Assembly: GCA_029834535.1 (NCBI GenBank)
Contig: JAQMWT010000348.1
Coordinates: forward strand, 155,678-219,677
DNA length: 64,000 nucleotides
Direction: 5' to 3'
Source: Chrysophaeum taylorii
Taxonomy: Eukaryota > Sar > Pelagophyceae > Pelagomonadales > Pelagomonadaceae
Part shown: positions 37,085 through 46,862 of the stretch, in pieces
Layout of the letters: every line of letters starts with the position of its first letter
How positions within the stretch are numbered: the stretch's first letter is position 1
The notes under the pieces: generated by a model
The model's input: the letters and a program-made list of their open reading frames with translations, nothing else
The model's database searches: none
What the model was told of the DNA's origin: nothing
Program-made: the position numbers and the translations under genes

Positions 37085-38065
37085 ATGGGTTTGGGGTTGT
37101 TGGCCGACGGTCCATCGACTAGTGCCCTCGAGTACCTAAATGGGGTCAGTCTGTTTGCGGTGTCGGCGACGTGCGTATCGATGCGCGACCTGGCACACAA
37201 CGAGAGATTGTGGAAGCGCGCTTGCTGCACCGACGAGTTCGGGTTGGGGGCGACGGGGCTCGAGGGGGAAGAGGTCGAGACTCTCAGCAAGTTCGTGCCG
37301 AGCTTCCGGAAACTGTTCGCGCAGTGTCTGCCGCTACGTCGGCGGCTGGGGGCGAGACCGGCGACGGCGTGGTCGCGCGTCCCGGAACGCGAATTACCGC
37401 GAAGCCTCGTCCAGGACGGGTCGATCGATTTTGTCTTCGTCGAAATCTACTCGTACTGGTTTATGAGGGACGGGGGGATCCGTCGCAAGTGCCTCAGCGC
37501 CCCCCACGGCCGCGTCATCCGGCGACTGGACGCATCCGACGTCGGGGGGTTCCCGGCTTTGGTCAAGTTTCCGGCCAACGTCTCGGCGCCCGGACGATCG
37601 GCCGCGTTGGATCCCTGGTTCGAGGCTCGCGTCCTCCTCCACCTCGGTGGCTGCGTCGCCCCCGTCGCCGACACCTTCGCCGACGACGGCGATTCAACTT
37701 GTCGGTATCGCGAGTCCAGACTCCCCGAAGACAGCGCGACTGGAGTCGAGCTCGTCGTCCACCTCAACGAAGACCACGAGTACGTCACCGACGCCTTTGA
37801 GGGCACGGTCGATATTAGCTACCGCGGCTTCGACGCCCTCGATGTGCAGGAGAGCCGCCCCCAGCTCATCGCCGACATCTTTGGGGAGGGGTACGCCGGC
37901 ATCACGGCCTTCCTCGGCGCCGGCGGCCTTCGCCGCGCCCTTTCCTATTTTGGCACCTACCACGACAGGCACGTCCCCGCGCTCCACTTTGGTTCCCCCT
38001 TGGACGACGACGGCGGCGGCGAACACTGCTGGTTGTGCTCCGAGGGGGGTACTTTCCCCCCGTGA
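37085..38065 (+). CDS. F-box-like protein
   Basis: A 326-residue protein from ATG 37085. Residues about 8-50 read SALEYLNGVSLFAVSATCVS and then MRDLAHNERLWKRACC, the pattern of an F-box (leucine-rich helix, C..w..la.d..LW...c) that binds Skp1 in SCF ubiquitin ligases. Only the second half of the F-box consensus is strong. The rest is of unknown fold, with a middle block VFVEIYSYWFMRDGGIRRKC and a beta-rich part (VELVVHLNEDHEYVTDAFEG). No LRR, kelch or WD40 repeats follow, so the substrate-binding part is unassigned. It is followed on the same strand after 34 bp by the TPR gene. Confidence 0.6.
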   Translation: MGLGLLADGPSTSALEYLNGVSLFAVSATCVSMRDLAHNERLWKRACCTDEFGLGATGLEGEEVETLSKFVPSFRKLFAQCLPLRRRLGARPATAWSRVPERELPRSLVQDGSIDFVFVEIYSYWFMRDGGIRRKCLSAPHGRVIRRLDASDVGGFPALVKFPANVSAPGRSAALDPWFEARVLLHLGGCVAPVADTFADDGDSTCRYRESRLPEDSATGVELVVHLNEDHEYVTDAFEGTVDISYRGFDALDVQESRPQLIADIFGEGYAGITAFLGAGGLRRALSYFGTYHDRHVPALHFGSPLDDDGGGEHCWLCSEGGTFPP

Positions 38066-38099
38066 GAGGCAACGAACAAGCACTCTTGTTTGTGCTATT

Positions 38100-38813
38100 A
38101 TGGGGCGCGTGTGGCGCGAGGCCGGGGCTTGGGTTTTCGGCGGCGGTGCGTTGATCGGGGGTGCGTGGGGGCTGCAGTATGTGACGACGAAGAAGGCGTC
38201 GAGCGAGGTGGACGAGCTAATTCGGGTTGCCGCCGCTCACCGCGAGCGGGGCGAGGTCGCCGCAGCAGCGCATGCGTTGACCAAATGCACGACGCTTCTT
38301 CCGCGCGAAAAGCGTCGCGGCGTCGCGTTCGAGGCGGCGAGGCTCCACGAGGAGGCCGGGAACCTGTCGGGTGCGGAAGTTCTGTGGAAGTCGACTCTCG
38401 ACGACCCCGCGACGACCGTCGAAGCTCGACGTCGCCGAGCCGTGACTCTCGATCGGCTCGGAAGTCTCGCGCAGACCCAGGGACGCTTCGAAGCCGCGAC
38501 GGCCTACTATACCTCGGCGCTCTCGGTCCTCGCAGAACCGAGCGACGTGGCGGCGGCCGTCGAGTCCCGAGCTACGAAAGCCCAAGCGGAGAGGATCGCG
38601 CCGGTGGCCGTCGAGTTGGCGGGGGTCATGCACAACTTCGCCACCTGCCACTTGGAGCGCACGGGCGATGTCGAGCAGACCCAGGAGGTCGCACGACGGG
38701 CGGGGGCTTTGTGTGTTTACGCCGCCCGAGGCGCGCGTCGGGAAGAGTGTAAGGCTAAGGTCTCCGCTCTCCTCCGAAGCGTGCTGGACCACCACGCTTC
38801 TTCGAACACGTAG
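38100..38813 (+). CDS. TPR-repeat protein with N-terminal membrane segment
   Basis: A 237-residue protein from ATG 38100. The N-terminus (AGAWVFGGGALIGGAWGLQY) is a probable membrane anchor or mitochondrial signal anchor. Helix pairs with TPR spacing follow: AAHRERGEVAAAAHALTKCT, AARLHEEAGNLSGAEVLWKS, LDRLGSLAQTQGRFEAATAY and LAGVMHNFATCHLERTGDVE. These give three to four tetratricopeptide repeats, protein-interaction modules found for example in organelle assembly factors such as the TTC19 type. The specific family is not assigned. Its stop codon is six bases from the stop of the convergent PH-domain gene. Confidence 0.7.
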   Translation: MGRVWREAGAWVFGGGALIGGAWGLQYVTTKKASSEVDELIRVAAAHRERGEVAAAAHALTKCTTLLPREKRRGVAFEAARLHEEAGNLSGAEVLWKSTLDDPATTVEARRRRAVTLDRLGSLAQTQGRFEAATAYYTSALSVLAEPSDVAAAVESRATKAQAERIAPVAVELAGVMHNFATCHLERTGDVEQTQEVARRAGALCVYAARGARREECKAKVSALLRSVLDHHASSNT

Positions 38814-38819
38814 TTATAG

Positions 38820-40709
38820 TTAGAGCGACACTAGGTTCTTCGGATCCGCGTCGTCGGCCGCCGAACAACAACGTGGGGGAGGGTTCTTGTCCTCCTCGCC
38901 CGGCGCGGCGCCGCCGCCGCGACCACTTTTTGCGCCGTTCGTGACCGCACCTGCTGCTTTCTCCAAGGAGCTGGAGAAAGGATGCGGTGCGTCGTCGTCG
39001 TCGTCCGGAGTGCTGGATGATGCTGATGTTGCCGCTGCCGGCGGCGCGTTATTCTTTGCGTCGTCGTCGTCGTCGTCGTCAAGATTTCGGGCGTACGATG
39101 TCGCCGCATCACGGGCCACCCCGTTTTTTTTCCCTTCTTCTTCTTCTTCTTCTTCTTCTTCCTGAAGAATAAGAGGCGAGGCGCGGTGCTTGGACGAAGC
39201 GAAGAGGGCGGCTGATTTCGAGGCGAAGGTCTTCAGGTAGGCCGAAATTTGGGTGGCGGGCGGGGGGTCGGTGAGGAGGGGCTCGGCACAGGTGCACGTG
39301 GAGTTTCGCGGGCCCTCGAGCGTTCCATCGCAGCGCTTGCAGCGCAGGACGAAGGCCGGACGCGGTTCATCGTCGTCGGCGGTCAAGGCCGGTTTGGCGG
39401 CGGCGGCGGCGGCGGCGGTCCTTTTGGTGGTGGTGGCGTTGGAGGGCGAGTCGAAGGAGAAGGGGAGCTTGAAGGGGGGGGTCATCGCCATCGACACGGA
39501 CAACGATCTCGCGGGGGGCTCGGGAAGGGGTGCCGTCGGCGCCGCATCAAAGTCCTCCTCGTGCGGTGGCGGCGCCAAGGGCGGGGGCGAGGCCGCGTCG
39601 TCGTCGTCGTAATCGTCGTCGTCGGTTGGTTCTCTCAAGACAGCGCTGGCCTTTTTCTCGGCCAGCAGCTTGCGCGAAGCCTTGACCTCGCGAACGAGGA
39701 GCTTCTTTTGCTCGGTGAGCTCGGCCACGCGGTTCTCCGCCGACTGCTTGGTGCGTTCGATGATGCCGAGATTGACCTCGCCTTCCTCCAACTCTCGTCG
39801 AAAGGAGGCGACGTCCTCCATTTCGGTTTGCTTGCAGACCTGCTCTTTCTGGAGGGCGGCCGCCTCGGTCGCGAGCTCGGCGGTCAGCGCCGAGACTTCG
39901 TCCTGATACTCGCGGAGCTCCTCCTCGAGGCGTTCCGCGCCAGTTTTAGACTCGGAAAGCCGCGCTTCGAGGTCGGAGACGCGCTCGACGAGAGCGCGGC
40001 CGCTCCGGTCCAGAGCCGCGACCGCGTCGTCCTCGAGCCGTCCGTCGGCGCTCGGTCTTTGCTGTGGGTCAACGGATTCGAGGAGCTCGTGCAGCTGGTG
40101 CGCGACCTCGGCCTCCTCCCGCAACGTTCGACCCTCGAGCTCGAGAGCCCGCGCGCGCTCGGCCTGGGCGCGCTTCACCTCGTCGGCCTGCGCTTCGCTC
40201 TGCGCCTGAAAGTCGTATTGCAATTCTTGATACGCGTCTCGCTCGTCCCGCAACACAAAGTACCGCTCCCGCACGAGCGCCGACATCCACGAGTTCATCT
40301 CCTCCTCGCTGTCCGCCTGGAAGTAAAAGGTCCGGTGCGACGACTCTGGCGCGGACATCTTGACCACGTTGTTAGGCTGTGCGGTGATGTCCGTGTAGTA
40401 CTCCAAGTCGATGATGCCCCGCGGCGTGTCCGAGCCCTCGTCCTCGAAATAGTATAGCAGACTCTGCGGCACCAGGGCGCAGAACCGCCGCTGCCACGAG
40501 TGCTGCTCGTTCCGCTTGGTCAAAAACCCCGACACGATGCCCAGTCGCGCGGTCTCCTCGGCGCTCTTCGGCGGCGAACTCTTTATGGTCACCGTCGTGT
40601 TCAAGTTCGAGAACAGCAGATTGTTTGACAGACCTGCCGCGGCGAGGAGCCGCCGCCGGTACCGGTCGGCCCCGCTCTGCGCCGAACCGACGAGACCCCC
40701 CTTGCTCAT
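38820..40709 (-). CDS. PH-domain coiled-coil protein
   Basis: A 629-residue protein with ATG at 40709. A PH domain spans residues about 55-150: IVSGFLTKRNEQHSWQRRFC, ALVPQSLLYYFEDEGSDTPR, GIIDLEYYTDITA, and the closing SEEEMNSWMSALVRERY with the invariant Trp. PH domains bind phosphoinositides or small GTPases. Residues about 165-350 are a coiled coil (ALELEGRTLREEAEVAHQLH, GAERLEEELREYQDEVSALT). The remainder is low complexity: Asp, Ala and Glu runs from GTC, GCC and TTC microsatellites, with one small Cys cluster (CKRCDGTLEGPRNSTCTC) that could bind zinc. It resembles cytohesin- or myosin-associated adaptors in layout only; no ArfGEF or other catalytic domain is present. Confidence 0.85.
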   Translation of the reverse strand: MSKGGLVGSAQSGADRYRRRLLAAAGLSNNLLFSNLNTTVTIKSSPPKSAEETARLGIVSGFLTKRNEQHSWQRRFCALVPQSLLYYFEDEGSDTPRGIIDLEYYTDITAQPNNVVKMSAPESSHRTFYFQADSEEEMNSWMSALVRERYFVLRDERDAYQELQYDFQAQSEAQADEVKRAQAERARALELEGRTLREEAEVAHQLHELLESVDPQQRPSADGRLEDDAVAALDRSGRALVERVSDLEARLSESKTGAERLEEELREYQDEVSALTAELATEAAALQKEQVCKQTEMEDVASFRRELEEGEVNLGIIERTKQSAENRVAELTEQKKLLVREVKASRKLLAEKKASAVLREPTDDDDYDDDDAASPPPLAPPPHEEDFDAAPTAPLPEPPARSLSVSMAMTPPFKLPFSFDSPSNATTTKRTAAAAAAAKPALTADDDEPRPAFVLRCKRCDGTLEGPRNSTCTCAEPLLTDPPPATQISAYLKTFASKSAALFASSKHRASPLILQEEEEEEEEEGKKNGVARDAATSYARNLDDDDDDDAKNNAPPAAATSASSSTPDDDDDAPHPFSSSLEKAAGAVTNGAKSGRGGGAAPGEEDKNPPPRCCSAADDADPKNLVSL

Positions 40710-41127
40710 CACGCACCTCTTTTTTTCCTATTTTTTTTTGAGAGCGAGGTCGGAGGTTAGGCGAGGTTATGGGCGGGGCGGGGCGAGTCTTCTTCTAGCG
40801 TCGTCCTAACGTAACGGGGGGACGGGACAGGACATAAGCGAAATAATCTCAAGAGGAGAGAGAGAATACGTAAGTGTAAGCGCGTGCGTGTGAAAACGAC
40901 AACAACAACAACAGCACCGGCGGCGCAGGAAACAACAACAACAACAACATGGGATACGGAGGTCCATCCCAATTCGTCGTCGACGCGGTCTTTTTCTTCT
41001 TGTTGTTGACGAGCGAGCAGCGTCGTTGGTATCAGTATCATGCGCGTGGTGGCGGTGATGTGCGAGGAGCAGAGCGGCGGTCTGGCGTGTTTTGAAGCGA
41101 GGAGGGGGCTCGTCGCGATCGGTCGTA
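40710..41127. other. Intergenic region
   Basis: About 420 bp upstream of the PH gene and downstream of the Rab gene. It has T-rich and ACA-repeat stretches (about 40900-40950) and no gene. Confidence 0.5.
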
Positions 41128-41769
41128 CTAACAGGAGCAGGAATTGGTTGTGTCGGATCTGGGGGCTGGCCTGTGGCCGAGGTTGATGCCGCGGGCGTTG
41201 CGGTTGTTTGTCGAGGCAGCCGCGAGCTCGGGGCCGCGGAGTTGGATCACTTGCTCTGACACGGCCACGAACAACTCCGTGACGCCAAAGTTTTCCTTGG
41301 CCGACGTATCCAATATGATCGCGTCGATCGACCGCGCGAAGCTCTCGGCGCGCGCCCTCGAGACTTGACGCGTCTCCAAATCTGCCTTGTTGCAGGCGAT
41401 GGCGATGACGAGATTCTTGTCCACGACGTTCGTCTTTAGCTCCTCCACCCAGTCCTTCATCGTGTTGAACGTCGACTCGTCCGTCACGTCAAAGCACACG
41501 ATCGCTGCCGCGGCGTTGCGGTAGTACATCGGCGCCATCGCGCGGAACCTTTCCTGGCCCGCGGTGTCCCATATCTGGATCTTGCACGTGTCCCCCCTGG
41601 CAGTCACGATCTTCTTCGTCAGAAAGAACGCGCCGATCGTGCTCTGCTGCCGCGCGTTATACAGACCCTCGATAAACCGCAGCACCAAACACGTCTTTCC
41701 AACACCGCGGTCACCAAGCAACACGATCTTGAACTCGTAATTTTTTTGCTCTCCCGACCCCTCCATCAT
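41128..41769 (-). CDS. Rab GTPase, Rab5/Rab21-like
   Basis: A 213-residue small GTPase with ATG at 41769 (a second ATG is the next codon). Motifs: G1 GDRGVGKTC, switch I QQSTIGAFFLTKKI, G3 WDTAGQERFRAMAPMYYRNA, G4 CNKADLE and G5 TSAKENF. The switch I wording with GAxF and the sequence MAPMYYRNAAAAIV are typical of the Rab5/21/22 endosomal clade. The C-terminus ends SCSC, a double-Cys geranylgeranylation signal. It lacks introns and insertions. It would be a natural client of the VPS9 exchange factor at 18315-19901. Confidence 0.95.
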   Translation of the reverse strand: MMEGSGEQKNYEFKIVLLGDRGVGKTCLVLRFIEGLYNARQQSTIGAFFLTKKIVTARGDTCKIQIWDTAGQERFRAMAPMYYRNAAAAIVCFDVTDESTFNTMKDWVEELKTNVVDKNLVIAIACNKADLETRQVSRARAESFARSIDAIILDTSAKENFGVTELFVAVSEQVIQLRGPELAAASTNNRNARGINLGHRPAPRSDTTNSCSC

Positions 41770-42003
41770 CGCTCCATGATCTCAAAATGCCGGAACGGAC
41801 CACCGTTGTTCCACTTTCTTTTTCCGAGCCCCCCCACGACGACGACGACGACGACGACGAGGTAACTTGTATACGCGGTGCGCTCTCTATCTGGGGCCTC
41901 CCCACACCCCTGCATTCTACAAGCATTGACGCGCGTCGGACCTGCCTCCTCCCCCATGTTGTCGTCGTCGTCGTCGTCGCCTCCAACAGCCCGCCAATGA
42001 ATG
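41770..42003. other. Spacer with Rab-gene upstream region and first SINE target duplication
   Basis: About 230 bp. Holds a GAC tract (about 41836-41860), a GTC tract (about 41960-41979), and, at 41989-42003, the 15-bp sequence GCCCGCCAATGAATG that is repeated on the other side of SINE-like copy 3. Confidence 0.6.
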
Positions 42004-42372
42004 AATAACTAACTAACTAACTAACTAACTTCAGACCTCTCCCGAGCATGGGAGCCAGGCCGGACCGACAGGGGCCAGTCCGGAATCACGGGCCTGTAGA
42101 CGAGGGGCGCCGAAAGGTGGGTCGGCGGAGAGTGACCATCAAGCTTGTCGCCATGCGACGAGGAGACCGCGATGTGACTGACAACCAACTCGTCGATAAC
42201 CTTCCGTATTCGCCCCCCGGCCATACCCCGTCCCACTGCGAACGTTCCGGCTGCCAACCGGCCCGCCCGGGAGGCGAATAGGTGCCAACCTACGCCGGGA
42301 GGGCGGATGCCCTCGCAAGGCTCAGGATTCATGAGGCACCGTCCTCCATCGCAACCGCAGTCGGCGATCACT
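42004..42372 (-). mobile_element. SINE-like repeat, copy 3, with perfect 15-bp target duplication
   Basis: Sense strand is minus. The tail is about six AGTT units (AACT on plus, about 42006-42030). The body is nearly identical to copies 2 and 4. GCCCGCCAATGAATG occurs at 41989-42003 and again at 42373-42387, a perfect 15-bp duplication that proves insertion by a target-primed or similar retrotransposition-like process. This copy stops about 10 bp short of the 5' end seen in copies 2 and 4, so it is slightly 5'-truncated, as expected for reverse transcription from the tail. Confidence 0.9.
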
Positions 42373-42466
42373 GCCCGCCAATGAATGTCGCCCCCCAAAC
42401 AAACCTCGAGGCCAAAAAAACTTACCCTCTGTACTGGTGCTTCGTGACGTCACGCCTTATTTTGGA

Positions 42467-42811
42467 ATGCGTCGTCTGCTGCTGCTCTTACCGGTCGCCC
42501 TCGCCGGCTCGGGGGCGAACGAACCCATCGCACCGAATGAGCTCGGCCTGACGACGAACGACTGCGCGAGCCAGTACTGTACCTCGAAGGACAGCCTGAT
42601 GTTATGGCTGTCGCTCGAAAATACATGCTTCCCCGACAAGCAGCCCTATTTCCCCACCGATCTCTCCGTGACTCTCCCTGAGAAAGTCACCCTCTGGTCC
42701 CTCAACGCCCTCGGCGCTTCGGCCGGAGTCGCCATGGTCGCCGGATTGCTTTTGGGCTACTCAGCGGGCAAGGTCTACGGCACCCGTAGTCGACTACCAC
42801 CCATCGCCTGA
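42467..42811 (+). CDS. Small secreted or single-pass membrane protein
   Basis: A 114-residue protein from ATG 42467 with a clear signal peptide (MRRLLLLLPVALAGSGA). The middle (NDCASQYCTSKDSLMLWLSL, ENTCF) has three closely spaced Cys residues. A C-terminal membrane helix (LNALGASAGVAMVAGLLLGY) with glycine-zipper spacing is followed by a short basic tail. This would be a type I membrane protein with a small Cys-containing ectodomain. No family is recognised. SINE-like copy 3 is inserted about 95 bp upstream of its start codon, in its probable promoter. Confidence 0.6.
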   Translation: MRRLLLLLPVALAGSGANEPIAPNELGLTTNDCASQYCTSKDSLMLWLSLENTCFPDKQPYFPTDLSVTLPEKVTLWSLNALGASAGVAMVAGLLLGYSAGKVYGTRSRLPPIA

Positions 42812-44149
42812 CACCAACAAGCCTCCCTGTTAAAAAAACAAAAATGTGCCACTGCGAGCTCGACTCGATCCTAGTAAGTTAGTGCTTCTGAAACCATCGT
42901 CGAATTTTCCGGTGGGGAGGAGGATCTGGGCCGTGCCTCGCGCTGCGCTCTCCATTCATTTCGGCTCTTCTGCAGCCACAAAACCTTGGAAGGGTGCCGT
43001 CCGGGCAGGCAAATTTTGAGCGTCCTCTATCTGAGCGTCGTCGACTGTCGCCGATCACTCGGCCGGCACCTTTCGATTCGCGCAATACCCTGACGAGCTA
43101 GATTTGTCACCGACGAGCCACCATCGCATGCGCCAATTATCATCACCTGCCCCGTTTACTGATGGCACGAACAACTGAGCCCTACGACGCCCGCGAGCGC
43201 TTGCGCGCGCGCGCCGTTGAACTTGTTGAATCGCGACGCGGGATCCGAGAAGCGCCCCCCAAAGCGCGCGAGTGGTGACGACTATCGCGCCAGGGTTCTG
43301 AACACCTGCCACCAGGCTCACTCTTGTCGACGCCGCGTAATTTGCGAGTCTTAATTATTGGGTCATGGTAGTGGTGGATCTGCGGCTGCCTGGATGGTCT
43401 TCGCATCGATGTATGTTTCAGGACAAAGAAAGAAAAGGCTGCGCGCCGTTTTTGTCTTTGTTGGGCTCTATAGTGGCGATCTGCGACTCCATCGAGTCCT
43501 GCGTCGCGGGGTCACAAACACCATGTCCTGAGAGCGTCGCTTAGCCACCTTGCTTGCCTCGGCGTCGTCCTCGATACAGACGCGACAAGGCCCCCGATGC
43601 ATCTGCCATTGGGCCTCGTCATGTCGATGTGCTGGCTCGCGCTCTTCACCTCCCTTTGGGCTGCTGCAGCTACGCGCCATCAGCACCCACCACCGCCCCT
43701 CGCCGCGGGCTTTGTTGTCATGTGTACCGCGGGCGTCGTCATCGCCGTACGGGCCTTGCTCAAGCAAGGACTATAGTGGCGCTTCCCCCTCCTCCGGACA
43801 GTGAGGACCTGCTGCGGTCAAAAGGGGTTGGCTTCTCTGGATCATCCCATGCCATTTACGCAACTTAGGGACCTACTGTCACAGGACCAACGACGTGCCT
43901 TCCGGGTCGTTTTGGAACGGACCCGCTTTCTTCGCAACGACCGTCTTCGAGCCCGCTGGCTCGAGTGGGCGGGCCCGCGTTACAGGACGGTCTGCGGCAA
44001 AAACTGCCTGCCTCCTCAAAACTGCCTCCTCCATCGTCCATGCCACGTACCACAGACGCTTCATCGCGAAGCTAAAGAACGGTATTTCCGTGGATAGAAC
44101 ACCGGACCTACGCATATGGTCTAGGACTACGTCGCCGAAGAGAAAAAAA
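42812..44149. other. Region without a recognised gene
   Basis: About 1.3 kb with short overlapping frames on both strands and no family recognised. Minus-strand frames at 43055-43321 and 43468-43767 and a plus-strand frame at 43801-44097 are the longest. The sequence keeps the high GC of the host blocks and then grades into the AT-richer LTR relics. Confidence 0.35.
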
Positions 44150-45070
44150 CGCTCATCATCATGGTCTAGCGCGTCCCGTAGGTACGTAGACTTACATGGT
44201 AAACTAGATGTAGTTCTGCGTGTCGTCTGTCGTGTGCTGAGGCTAGGTCCAGAGAGTTGGCTCGTATCGTGTACGACTCTCTGGAGCTCTTGCGCACCAC
44301 ACTCCATACCTCTTTCTCATGTGAGGGTTTTCTCTTCGAATTAATAGGGCTTTCTCTCATCCTTGCCCTTCCTTCCCTTCCGCTTTCTAGATGACAATGA
44401 GATTCGTCGTCTAGTGCCTTCACACTAGGAGAAATCCGCCCTTGAGTGCCGTAAGGTCCAGAGTCTATTGATTATGTGGCAATAGCTCTGTTCCTCGTTG
44501 TCAGTGTGAAAGCTTCTCCGGGATCTATTATCCCTGGGAAGTGAGGAGCTTAATCCCTACCTTGTGTAGAAGCACGCGACATGCGGGATGGTCTAGTCAC
44601 ACGTTAGACCGCACGCGGTCTCTACCATACACCCGGAGAGGGTCAAATCTCTCCACTAGGGGAACTAACCTGCTCCCTGAACTAACCTGCCAGGATCACA
44701 CGGCGAGGCGGGATGGTTCTTCAGTGACTTTACAACACTGCTTTGCGGAATACTCTGCAGGTTATGGGCCCAGCGGGGTCCTGAAGAATCATGTGTTGCA
44801 TGCACGTAACTGCTGGGTATAAGACTATTACCGCGCCAGTCTAGCCTCGCCATGCAACACGCTTGTATATTTTCGCTTAACATGGGGGGTAGTACGATAC
44901 ACCATCATCTCTCTAAATATAGAGAGCACCACCTTACAACTGCCAGTCAGTGCTAACCTCACACTGATTGGGACCACAGTTTGTACAGTAGCAGGATATG
45001 CATCTTGCCCTCGTCTAGCCGATGGGTGTACATAGACTCCCGATAGACAGAGCCCATCCGAATGCATAGA
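44150..45070 (+). mobile_element. LTR relic related to the copia LTRs
   Basis: The blocks CGCTCATCATCATGGTCTAG, CGCGTCCCGTAGGTACGTAG, GGCGAGGCGGGATGGTTCTT, CTGCAGGTTATGGGCCCAGC, TATTACCGCGCCAGTCTAG and CATAGACTCCCGATAGACAG all have counterparts in the 5' LTR at 46031. The 5' end is missing and about 400 bp (44248-44651) are inserted in the middle. It is a 5'-truncated LTR of the same or a sister family. Downstream sequence to about 46000 may be remnants of its internal region. Confidence 0.65.
44248..44651. mobile_element. Possible small insertion inside the LTR relic
   Basis: Comparison with the related LTRs at 23463 and 46031 shows about 400 extra bases here. CTAGG occurs at both edges, suggesting a 5-bp duplication. 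The ends (TCCAGAGAG at left, TCTCTCCA at right) are weakly inverted. It could be a short non-autonomous DNA element; the assignment rests only on this comparison. Confidence 0.35.
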
Positions 45071-46030
45071 GGTAGTTAGTTAATTCTGTAGAGAACAGTA
45101 AAGATCACTGTGCCTCTGCCAGGCTCTGGTAGAGAATGGTGGCAGTGGTAGTGCTGCCTTTCGTCCTGTCCTCTAACGACACAAAGAGCAGCACGGTGTG
45201 CGACACAGCGATTTAGTTGTTGTAGGTGTGAAGTGTGGTGGTTAAGGGGGGGGGGGGATGAGCGAAATCTGGAACAAACAAAACAAATGTCTGGCCAAGG
45301 ACAAATGGATGTCGAGTCGTGAGGAGGCGCTGAAGGAAAGTGTGCGAAGTGCATAAAAGAGATTGAGGAAAACGAAACGCAGGTAATGTGTGAAGTGAGA
45401 AAGGAGAAAGAGCGGAAGATCAAAGAAAAGAAAAAGCATCGATCGTGAGTAAGAAGAAAAGTGGAGGAAGATGCTAAGTGGGCTAACGGTGAAGTATGGC
45501 GAATGTTGTGCGAGAGAGCAGATCGTCATCTTGCTCGGTGGCTAATGATATAGGGGACGGTGTGTGCCGGTGGATAAATCCGAAATGTCTGGGGAAGCAT
45601 TGGAGTAGAGCAGGTGATCGAACGAATAATGACTGGAGGGATCATGGGTCAGGCAATCGGGAAGTGTCCAGCAGACCAATGGTTGATCGGAAGGCGAATA
45701 ATGAGAGTGGCCGTAGGAATCTAAGTCTATTGTGGCTAATGTTGGGCTAGTAAAGATTTGACGATGTGACGGAGCGCTAGCGTGATCCCATGAAGAGATA
45801 TGACCTTTTAACCAAATCGGTTTCGACATGGTAGGGTAATCTTCGTAATGAGAGCGAGTAAGGCGGAGCTGTTTCTGGAAGATGAGAGAACCAGAATTGC
45901 CTGTCACATACGTGTCAAAGCTGTCGTCCTGAGTGTAGCGTGGGACAGCTGAAGCTAGGCTATGAGCGTCTAAAATGATGTGGGTGTAATCGTAGTGCGA
46001 TGGTGATATCTTTATAAAGTCGTCTGGGGT
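45071..46030. other. Region between LTR relic and copia element
   Basis: About 960 bp, AT-richer than the host. It begins with CTCTGGTAGAGAATGGTGG (about 45126), faintly like a primer-binding site plus leader, and has a poly-G run (45245-45256). Frames on both strands are short and broken. It is probably internal sequence of the older LTR element; nothing could be assigned. Confidence 0.35.
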
Positions 46031-46800
46031 TGCAGAAAAATCTGCTGCCTCTTACCCTTATCCGTCCGTTGAGAACGTGATCTTTTCCTTACCCTTCTTC
46101 TTCCTTTCTACACAACCAAATAGTCCTCTGATTTGTGCCTACGCTCATGATCATGGTCTAGCGCGTCCCGAGGTATGTAGCACTATACACTTAACCTTTC
46201 TCGTGTAGTTCTAGATGCCGCCTGTCGTGTTCTGAGGATATAGGGAACATAACCTTCATTCCCCGAATTAACCTTCCAGACGCTCACGATGAGACGGGGT
46301 GGTTTCCCAGGTGACTTACCACTGCTTGCTAAATGCTCTGTAGGTTATGGGCCCAGGCGGGTCCCTGAGAAACCATGTGTCAACATGCACGTAACCTATG
46401 GGTATTGGGCTGTTACCGCGCCAGCTCAGCCTCGACATGTGACACGCTTGTCAATATATCGCCATTACCATTGGGCTGTATATAATATCTTTTTAGCACA
46501 CGTGATCGTGTAACCTTGTGTGCACCTGTTCATAGCATCGTATTGTCATGTCAATGTTGATGTGTGTGTAATTGGCTAACCTGTACTCTTGCACACATGT
46601 TATGGAATATTTTGGGTACGTCCACTCGTACATTCCATGGCAATGCGTAACAAGCTCCTTGAGAGCACCAAAACTAACCAGCTGCCTGAGTGACTACGCT
46701 TAGCGACACTACTCTAGACTCACAGCTTGCACAGTCGTCATATAGACACATTTTCCATCGAAAAATCGATGAGCGTACATAGACACCGATAGACAGACCC
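46031..46800 (+). repeat. 5' LTR of the copia element
   Basis: Begins TGCAGAAAAATCTGCTGCC. The first 300 bp align with 57219-57521, with roughly 15-20 differences by eye including small indels. The 3' border is not defined because the downstream LTR is truncated; comparison with the relic at 44150-45070 extends the similarity to about 46800 (CATAGACACCGATAGACAG). The LTR is therefore long, about 770 bp. Confidence 0.7.
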
Positions 46801-46862
46801 CCTTAGAATGTCTAGACAGTGTCAACTGTGTGACTGAACCCACAGGTTCCCCGTCAACTGCT

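Noticed and set aside
39249-40457. Antisense frame of 402 codons opposite the PH-domain gene
   Set aside because: The sense strand has a clear PH domain and coiled coil; the antisense frame is Gly/Arg/Val-rich shadow sequence.
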